Below, in pieces: positions 58,451-64,000 of a stretch of 64,000 nt of DNA. Location: contig NZ_CP051685.1 of assembly GCF_012849555.1 (NCBI RefSeq), positions 744,001 to 808,000 on the forward strand. The letters run 5' to 3'. The notes beneath the pieces are model-generated. The model was not told where the DNA came from and searched no databases. It saw only the letters and a program-made list of their open reading frames with translations. Position numbers and translations under genes: made by a program. How positions within the stretch are numbered: position 1 is the stretch's first letter; each line of letters opens with the position of its first letter. The DNA comes from Massilia forsythiae. GTDB lineage: Bacteria; Pseudomonadota; Gammaproteobacteria; Burkholderiales; Burkholderiaceae_D.

Positions 58451-59853
58451 GAGGTCTCCTTTGCGGACAGTTGCAGCAGCGCGCCCTGGAACGCCGCCGG
58501 CACGCCCTGCCCCAGCTGTGCCACGCCCTCGCCTTCGAAGATGCCGATACTGCGCAGCCAGGCCGCGAATTCCGGCGCCGGCGACAGGCCCAGCACCCGG
58601 CGCGCATACAGCGCATCGTGGAACGACGTGGTCTGGTAGTTCAGCATGATGTCGTCCGATCCCGGAATACCCATGACGAAGTTGCAGCCGGCCGCGCCCA
58701 GCATGGTCAGCAGAACATCCATGTCGTCCTGGTCGGCCTCGGCGTGGTTGGTATAGCAGACGTCGCAGCCCATCGGCAGGCCGAGCAGCTTGCCGCAGAA
58801 ATGGTCTTCCAGGCCGGCGCGGGTGATCTGCTTGCCGTCGTACAGGTATTCCGGCCCCATGAAGCCGACCACGGTGTTCACCAGCAGCGGCTGATACCGT
58901 CGCGCCACCGCGTAGGCGCGCGCCTCGCAGGTCTGCTGGTCGACGCCGTGGTGGGCGCCGGCCGACAGTGCGCTGCCCTGGCCGGTCTCGAAATACATGA
59001 CGTTGCTGCCGAGCGTGCCGCGTCCCAGCGACAGCGCGGCTTGGCGTCCTTCTTCCAGCAGCTTCAGGTCGATGCCGAAGCTGGCGTTGGCGGCTTGCGT
59101 GCCGGCGATCGACTGGAACACCAGGTCGACCGGCGCGCCGCGTTCGATCGCGGCGATGGTGTTGGTGATGTGGGTCAGCACGCAGCTTTGCGTCGGAATG
59201 CCATAACGGCCGATGATCTCGTCGAGCATGCCGACGATGCGCGTCACTTGCCCGACGTTGTCGGTGGCCGGGTTGATACCGATGACGGCGTCGCCGGCGC
59301 CGTACATCAGGCCGTCGAACAGGCTGGCGGCGATGCCGGAGGCGTCGTCGGTCGGGTGGTTCGGCTGCAGGCGCGTGGACAAGGTGCCGGCCAGGCCGAT
59401 GGTGTTGCGAAAGCGCGTGACGACGCGGCATTTGCGCGCCACCAGCACCAGGTCCTGGATGCGCATGATCTTCGAGACCGCCGCCGCCATTTCCGGCGTG
59501 ATGCCGGGCGCCACCCGTGCCAGCGTGGCGCCGTCGGCGGCGTCGCCCAGCAGCCAGTCGCGCAAGTCGCCGACCGTCAGGTGGCGGACCGGCTGGAAGG
59601 CGGCGGCGTCGTGCGTATCGACGATCAGGCGCGTGACCTCGTCTTCTTCGTAGGGGATGACGGCTTCGTCGAGGAAGCGCGTGAGCGGCAGCGCTGCCAG
59701 GGCCATCTGCGCGGCCACGCGTTCCTCGGCGCTGGCGGCGCCCACGCCGGCCAGGTAATCGCCGGAACGCACCGGCGTGGCCTTGGCCAGCAATTCGCGC
59801 AAATCGGCGAATACGTAGGTGCGGCTGCCGATCACATGGGTATACCTGCTCAT
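58447..59853 (-). CDS. eutB: Ethanolamine ammonia-lyase heavy chain
   Basis: The 468-residue catalytic chain shows family blocks [75 protein letters not shown] and [14 protein letters not shown]. No reactivase (eutA), microcompartment shell, regulator or permease gene is present nearby, so those functions must be elsewhere. It follows the RES/Xre pair by 48 bases on the same strand. Confidence 0.96.
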   Translation of the reverse strand: MSRYTHVIGSRTYVFADLRELLAKATPVRSGDYLAGVGAASAEERVAAQMALAALPLTRFLDEAVIPYEEDEVTRLIVDTHDAAAFQPVRHLTVGDLRDWLLGDAADGATLARVAPGITPEMAAAVSKIMRIQDLVLVARKCRVVTRFRNTIGLAGTLSTRLQPNHPTDDASGIAASLFDGLMYGAGDAVIGINPATDNVGQVTRIVGMLDEIIGRYGIPTQSCVLTHITNTIAAIERGAPVDLVFQSIAGTQAANASFGIDLKLLEEGRQAALSLGRGTLGSNVMYFETGQGSALSAGAHHGVDQQTCEARAYAVARRYQPLLVNTVVGFMGPEYLYDGKQITRAGLEDHFCGKLLGLPMGCDVCYTNHAEADQDDMDVLLTMLGAAGCNFVMGIPGSDDIMLNYQTTSFHDALYARRVLGLSPAPEFAAWLRSIGIFEGEGVAQLGQGVPAAFQGALLQLSAKETS

Positions 59854-59901
59854 CGCTGCGACCCTCCTTGCGCCGATTGTAAAGCGTCAGGACATGAAAC
59901 G

Positions 59902-60570
59902 TCAGGACATCGTGCCCGGCACGATATCGACGCCGATCTGCTGTGCCAGCGCCAGCAGTTCGCCGTACGCGGCCGGGTCCGCGGTCAGGCTGCGCGTGGC
60001 GCCCTCGCGGCGCAGCGTGGCGGGCGCGATGCGGTCGCCGAACAGCACCATGGCGCGCGCGCTGTCGTCCTGGCGCGAGGTCCAGCACAGGCCCTGCACG
60101 TCGGGACAGGCGGCGTGGATGGCCGCGGCCCAGCGGCGCGTGACGGGATAGCGGTCCTTGTCGGTGTCGATCAGGCGGTTGCGCGCCACGCCCAGCTTGC
60201 GCAGCGTCCTGCTGCCCAGGTCGGCCAGCACCAGGTCGCGCAGCGGCCGCAGGCGCGAATGCACCTGTCCGGCCAGCTTGGCCTTGTCGTAGGTCTTGAA
60301 GCCGGCCGTGAAAGGCACGTCGTGGAACACTGTTTCCATGGCGGCGCAGACGAAGCTGGCACCGCCGTACAGGGTCGGGACCGGGGCGCCGGCGGCGTCC
60401 TGGATCGGGCTGAAGCGGGCATTGCCCAGCATGCCGGGATTGAAGGCGTCGGCGCCGTAGCGCTCGAGGTGGATGCGGTGGAAGAGGCAGTCTTGCGGCC
60501 AGGTAGTGCGCGACACGTGCAAGTCATGCGGCGGAAGATCGCCGGACGGCAGAATTGCCGCCTCATCCAT
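59902..60570 (-). CDS. RES-domain toxin
   Basis: The 222-residue protein fits the RES family, toxins that deplete [56 protein letters not shown] and [19 protein letters not shown] are typical. The ATG at 60570 lies eight bases inside the preceding antitoxin gene, so the pair is coupled with antitoxin first. It is somewhat longer than minimal RES toxins. Confidence 0.82.
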   Translation of the reverse strand: MDEAAILPSGDLPPHDLHVSRTTWPQDCLFHRIHLERYGADAFNPGMLGNARFSPIQDAAGAPVPTLYGGASFVCAAMETVFHDVPFTAGFKTYDKAKLAGQVHSRLRPLRDLVLADLGSRTLRKLGVARNRLIDTDKDRYPVTRRWAAAIHAACPDVQGLCWTSRQDDSARAMVLFGDRIAPATLRREGATRSLTADPAAYGELLALAQQIGVDIVPGTMS

Positions 60571-61240
60571 GGAGCGGGCCTTCCAGTTCGTCGCGGGCGG
60601 CGGCGAGTACCCGTTGCGGGTCGGCGGCCAGCACGTCCTTGGGGCGCTTGCCGCCCAGGTAACCGTTGTCGGACATGAACCAGTAGGCCAGGCCCCAGCC
60701 ATCCTTGGCGGCGCCGAAGGCCTTCAATATGTCGGCCATGGCCTTGCGCGGGCGGTAGCCGGTGTGCGCATCCAGCGCATAGGCGGGAAAATAATCGATG
60801 CCGTGATGGCGGATGGCGAAGATGGCGCCGTCGCGCTTCCACTTGTTGGGCTGGGCGCTGGGGTTGCTGGCGCTGAACTGCGCCATGTCGGCGACTTGCG
60901 CCGCGGTCAGCCAGTCGCCGCTGCCGATCACCGCGGTGCGCGCCCGCGCCAGCATGGCCGCTTCCTTGAGTTCGTTGGGCGTGGGCGGCGTCTTCGGCAC
61001 CAGCGCCTCGACGATCATTTCGAGCGATTCGCGGCGCTGTGTTTCCACCAGGCGCCGCACGATGTGGACCACGTTGGCCATGGTCTCGGTGATGGCTTCG
61101 GTCTCGCGCGCGCTGGCGGGGGCGAATCCGAGGGCCACGACCTGCTCGACATCCAGCTTTTCGAGCTTCCTGCGCACATCCTCGGGCGCACCGGCCAAGG
61201 TGGAAATCGCCGATGTATCCTGTTTCAGGGCCGCACTCAT
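60563..61240 (-). CDS. Xre/ParS-like antitoxin of the RES toxin
   Basis: The 225-residue protein has a DNA-binding middle (WLTAAQVADMAQFSASNPSAQPNKWKRDG) and a C-terminal toxin-binding element (WGLAYWFMSDNGYLGGKRPKDVLAADPQRVLAAA) like the Xre/MbcA/ParS group. It is larger than usual (about 130-160), with an extra N-terminal helical region. GGGAGG precedes the ATG. Likely autorepressor of the pair. Confidence 0.75.
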   Translation of the reverse strand: MSAALKQDTSAISTLAGAPEDVRRKLEKLDVEQVVALGFAPASARETEAITETMANVVHIVRRLVETQRRESLEMIVEALVPKTPPTPNELKEAAMLARARTAVIGSGDWLTAAQVADMAQFSASNPSAQPNKWKRDGAIFAIRHHGIDYFPAYALDAHTGYRPRKAMADILKAFGAAKDGWGLAYWFMSDNGYLGGKRPKDVLAADPQRVLAAARDELEGPLHG

Positions 61241-61441
61241 GTTGCCTCCCGCCGTCGATGAGATGAATTACCTTGGTTTCATCATAATCTAAATAATCGG
61301 ATGACGCCATGGGTGTCCGGCCGATGCCTTTGACGCCGCCGCTGTCGATACTGTCGCGCCGATGCCTCGGTATTGCTCCAAAGCGACACAAATACTTCTA
61401 CAATAGGTTGATTCACAGAAACCCTCGCCAACTTACTCCCT
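61241..61441. other. Spacer upstream of pilD
   Basis: This 201-base spacer separates the antitoxin gene (leftward) from pilD (rightward). It contains an AT-rich part with the antitoxin promoter and the region feeding pilD. No repeat or integrase remnant was seen that would mark the insertion end. Confidence 0.4.
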
Positions 61442-63016
61442 ATGCAACCGGACTTGTTCCTCTTTGCCGCGCCCGCGACAGTCGCGGCAACCATCGTTGC
61501 CGCCCTCTTCGGTGTGCTGATCGGCAGCTTCCTGAATGTGGTGGCGCACCGCCTGCCGATCATGTCGCAGCGCGAACTCGACAATTACATCGCCGATGAA
61601 AGCGGCAAGGAATTGCCGCACCAGGACGTCTTCAACCTGATGACGCCACGGTCGCGCTGCCCGCATTGCGGCCACCGGATCACGGCACTGGAAAACATCC
61701 CCATCCTCAGCTGGCTGGTCCTGCGCGGCAAGTGCAGCCAGTGCAAGGCGCCGATTTCGGCACGCTACCCGTTGGTCGAAGCAATCACCGGCCTGGTCTC
61801 GGCGGCGCTCGTGTGGCATTTCGGCAGCGGTTGGCCGGGCCTGGCAGTGCTGGGAGGCGCCTATCTGCTGATACCGATCCTGCTGATCCTGCTCGATACC
61901 AGGACCATTGCCGACGATCTCGTCTATCCATTACTGTGGCTGGGTTTGCTGACCAACCTGAACGGCTTCATCGCACCGCTGCATGACGCGGTCTTCAGCG
62001 CTTTCGCCGCCTACATGGTGCTGTGGACAGTCAACTTCCTTCTGGAGCAACTGACCAGAAAATCCTTCATCGGCAATGGCTTGTTCAAACTGGCCGCAGC
62101 CGCCAGCGCCTGGACCGGCTGGCTCGCCATCCCTGCGGCGCTGTTCGCGCTGCCTGCCCCCTTTGCCGATGCCGCGCCGGCCAGCGTCTTCGCCAGCGTC
62201 GGCGCGGGACTTGTCGGCCTGCTGATCGGCAGCTTCCTGAACGTCGTGGTGCACCGCCTGCCGATCATGGACCAGCGCGAAATCGACAATTACATCGCCT
62301 ACCAGGCCGGCACGGCGTTGCCGCACCAGGACCGCTTCGACCTGATGGTGCCGCGCTCGCGCTGTCCGCACTGCGGTCACCAGATCACGGCGCTGGAAAA
62401 CATCCCGATCGTCAGCTGGCTGGTCCTGCGCGGCAAGTGCAGCCAGTGCAAGGCGCCGATATCGCCGCGTTATCCGATCGTCGAAGCGGTTACCGGCCTG
62501 CTGGCGGCGGCGCTGGTCTGGCATTTCGGCAGCGGCTGGCTCGGCCTGGCAGCGCTGGCGTTCGGCTGCATCCTGGTGGCGCTGACGCTGATCGACTACG
62601 ATACCAAGACCCTGCCGGACGTGCTCACCTACCCGCTGCTGTGGCTCGGCCTGCTGGTCAACCTGAACGGCACCTTGGTGCCGCTGCGCGATGCGGTCAT
62701 CGGGGCGGTGGCCGGCTACCTGTTCCTGTGGACCGTGTCGCGCCTGTACCGGATGGTGCGCGGCCAGATCGGCATGGGCGAAGGCGACTTCAAGCTGCTG
62801 GCCGGATTCGGCGCCTGGTTCGGCTGGAGCATGCTGCCCGCCCTGATCCTGATGTCGGCCGGCGTCGGCTCGGTGGTCGGCGTCGCGCTGATCCTGTTCA
62901 GGCGCATCCGGCCCGAGCAGCAAATTCCGTTCGGCCCGTATCTCGCCGGGGCTGGTATCATCGCACTCTTCTACGGAACACCGGTCATGCGCCTGTTGCT
63001 GGGACTGACTGTCTAG
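61442..63016 (+). CDS. pilD: Tandem-duplicated prepilin peptidase; N-terminal copy lacks both catalytic Asp
   Basis: At 524 residues it is nearly twice the normal PilD length. Residues 17-235 and 252-524 are homologous copies with an offset of 235. Both hold the cytoplasmic tetracysteine site (Cys73, 76, 98, 101; Cys308, 311, 333, 336). The second copy has the catalytic pair Asp385 (LIDYDTKTLPD) and Asp449 (GEGDFKLL), 64 apart as in Pseudomonas PilD. In the first copy the matching positions are Leu150 and Leu214 (GNGLFKL). The enzyme cleaves and N-methylates prepilins at the inner membrane. coaE follows 25 bases downstream. Confidence 0.95.
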   Translation: MQPDLFLFAAPATVAATIVAALFGVLIGSFLNVVAHRLPIMSQRELDNYIADESGKELPHQDVFNLMTPRSRCPHCGHRITALENIPILSWLVLRGKCSQCKAPISARYPLVEAITGLVSAALVWHFGSGWPGLAVLGGAYLLIPILLILLDTRTIADDLVYPLLWLGLLTNLNGFIAPLHDAVFSAFAAYMVLWTVNFLLEQLTRKSFIGNGLFKLAAAASAWTGWLAIPAALFALPAPFADAAPASVFASVGAGLVGLLIGSFLNVVVHRLPIMDQREIDNYIAYQAGTALPHQDRFDLMVPRSRCPHCGHQITALENIPIVSWLVLRGKCSQCKAPISPRYPIVEAVTGLLAAALVWHFGSGWLGLAALAFGCILVALTLIDYDTKTLPDVLTYPLLWLGLLVNLNGTLVPLRDAVIGAVAGYLFLWTVSRLYRMVRGQIGMGEGDFKLLAGFGAWFGWSMLPALILMSAGVGSVVGVALILFRRIRPEQQIPFGPYLAGAGIIALFYGTPVMRLLLGLTV

Positions 63017-63041
63017 GCCCGCGGCCGGGCCGGAGATGCAC

Positions 63042-63701
63042 ATGGAACCACAAGGCCCGCTTCCCTCACCTCCCCCCTTCGCGGTCGGCCTTACCGGCGG
63101 CATCGGCTGCGGCAAGACCACCGTCGCCGACCTGTTCGCCGCGCGCGGCGCCAGCGTCGTCGACACCGACCTGATCGCCCATTCCCTCACCGCGCCGCAG
63201 GGCGCGGCCATGCCGGCGCTGGTCGAGGCCTTCGGCCCCGGCTACGCCACGCCGGACGGCGCGCTCGACCGCGCGCGCATGCGCAAGCTGGTGTTCGACG
63301 ATCCCGATGCGCGCGCGCGCCTGGAAGCGATCCTGCATCCGCGCATCCGCGCCGCCACCGCGGCGGCCGCGCTGGCGGCGACCGGACCCTACGTGCTGTT
63401 CGTGGTGCCGCTGCTGATCGAATCCGGCAGCTGGCGCGAGCGTGTCGCGCGCGTGCTGGCGATCGACTGCCCGGAAGAGGTGCAGGTGCGGCGCGTGATG
63501 GCCAGGAACGGCTTGCCGGAAGCGCAGGTGCGCGCCATCATGGCGGCGCAGGTGACGCGCGCGCGCCGCCTGCAGGAAGCCGACGACGTGATCGTCAACG
63601 ATGCCGGCACCGAGGCCCTGTTGCCGCAGGTGGAACGCCTGCACGCCTTTTACCTTGATGAAGTGGCAAGATCGAAAACCGCAGTGAACGGACGTTTGTA
63701 A
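63042..63701 (+). CDS. coaE: Dephospho-CoA kinase
   Basis: The 219-residue enzyme adds the final phosphate of coenzyme A. The P-loop GGIGCGKTT lies near residue 20, followed by DTDLIAHSLT and LHPRIR, PLLIESG, and RNGLPEAQVRAIMAAQ. GGAG stands eight bases before the ATG at 63042 but only two before an ATG at 63036, so the later start is preferred. It commonly lies between pilD and zapD in this bacterial group. Confidence 0.95.
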   Translation: MEPQGPLPSPPPFAVGLTGGIGCGKTTVADLFAARGASVVDTDLIAHSLTAPQGAAMPALVEAFGPGYATPDGALDRARMRKLVFDDPDARARLEAILHPRIRAATAAAALAATGPYVLFVVPLLIESGSWRERVARVLAIDCPEEVQVRRVMARNGLPEAQVRAIMAAQVTRARRLQEADDVIVNDAGTEALLPQVERLHAFYLDEVARSKTAVNGRL

Positions 63702-63818
63702 TTTTGGCCATCATGGTTCAGAATCACGGGGTTGCTCGTCAGTCCAGTACCGCCGGCATGCGCACGCCTGCCGAGAATCCATTTTGATGGTGGATTCTTC
63801 ATTCAAAGGAATGTCATT

Positions 63819-64000
63819 TTGATCGTCTACGAATACCCATTCAACGAGCGCATTCGCACGTTGTTGCGGCTGGAAGACCTGTACGGCAAGTTCAAATTCT
63901 TCGTCGATCAGGAACACCCGCTGCAGCACCATGTCGCGCTCGCGACGATCTTCGACATGCTGGAAGTGGCCGGCCGCGCCGACCTGAAGTCCGACCTGCT
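63819..64000 (+). CDS. zapD: Cell division protein ZapD, N-terminal part (cut by right edge)
   Basis: Only 60 codons are present. The reading [20 protein letters not shown], then [38 protein letters not shown], matches ZapD (DUF1342), an FtsZ-bundling protein. The start appears to be TTG at 63819, with AAAGGA eight bases upstream; the in-frame ATG further up hits a stop. It lies about 117 bases after coaE. Confidence 0.88.
   Translation, partial: MIVYEYPFNERIRTLLRLEDLYGKFKFFVDQEHPLQHHVALATIFDMLEVAGRADLKSDL

Noticed and set aside
58451..60088. Upstream extension of the eutC frame
   Set aside because: The frame stays open through eutB but gives Arg/Gly-rich nonsense; EutC homology begins only at the ATG at 58450.
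58471..60678. 735-codon open frame on the plus strand
   Set aside because: Antisense shadow of eutB and the RES toxin; no motifs.
48740..61441. Integrative element with attachment sites
   Set aside because: No integrase, transposase, tRNA gene or direct repeats at the ends were seen. It is reported only as an accessory block.

Overview
This window is GC-rich double-stranded bacterial chromosome. The gene set, the pilB-pilC-(pilD)-coaE-zapD neighbourhood and the protein sequences suggest a betaproteobacterium of the order Burkholderiales, most likely an Oxalobacteraceae member of the Massilia/Duganella/Telluria type. That assignment rests on recognition, not on a database search. No rRNA, tRNA, CRISPR array or intact insertion sequence was seen.

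Most of the left two thirds (about 1-40 kb) reads as an apparatus for scavenging nucleic acids and nucleosides. At the left end a leftward deo cluster (punA, deoB, deoC, an ALDH16-like two-domain aldehyde dehydrogenase, deoA running off the edge) faces a rightward pseudouridine operon (psuK with an N-terminal helix-turn-helix, psuG) followed by a LysR regulator. Then come a DUF969-DUF979-pcp cluster (pyroglutamyl peptidase plus a candidate permease pair), an NHL-repeat lipoprotein and several small or exported proteins. A BMP-type nucleoside ABC importer occupies 16.9-21.6 kb. From 23 to 32 kb there are an exported S1/P1 nuclease, a lipoprotein 5'-nucleotidase, a large Oar-like TonB-dependent receptor and an exported adenosine deaminase. 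The leftward purine operon puuE-xdhA-xdhB-xdhC-guaD-ada, with divergent uraH, completes the set. Together these could turn extracellular DNA or RNA into nucleotides, nucleosides, free bases, sugar phosphates, urate and ureides. Urate oxidase and OHCU decarboxylase are not in the window.

At 40-45.5 kb a duplicated two-gene unit (beta-barrel outer-membrane protein plus a small PstS-like periplasmic protein) flanks a methyl-accepting chemotaxis protein. Both copies have matching promoter sequences.

From 45.8 kb runs a type IV pilus biogenesis locus: pilB, pilC, then pilD, coaE and zapD (cut by the right edge). Between pilC and pilD lie about 12.7 kb of accessory genes. These are an eRF1-like small protein, a RibD/DHFR-type reductase, an orphan type VI secretion cassette (PAAR, DUF2875/Tla3-like protein, Tle3-like phospholipase, VgrG), ethanolamine ammonia-lyase eutBC, and an Xre/RES toxin-antitoxin pair. 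The T6SS part and the gap beside it are visibly richer in AT than their surroundings. The pilD gene is an in-frame tandem duplication: the N-terminal copy keeps its four zinc-type cysteines but has lost both catalytic aspartates, while the C-terminal copy looks intact. This is the most unusual single gene in the window.
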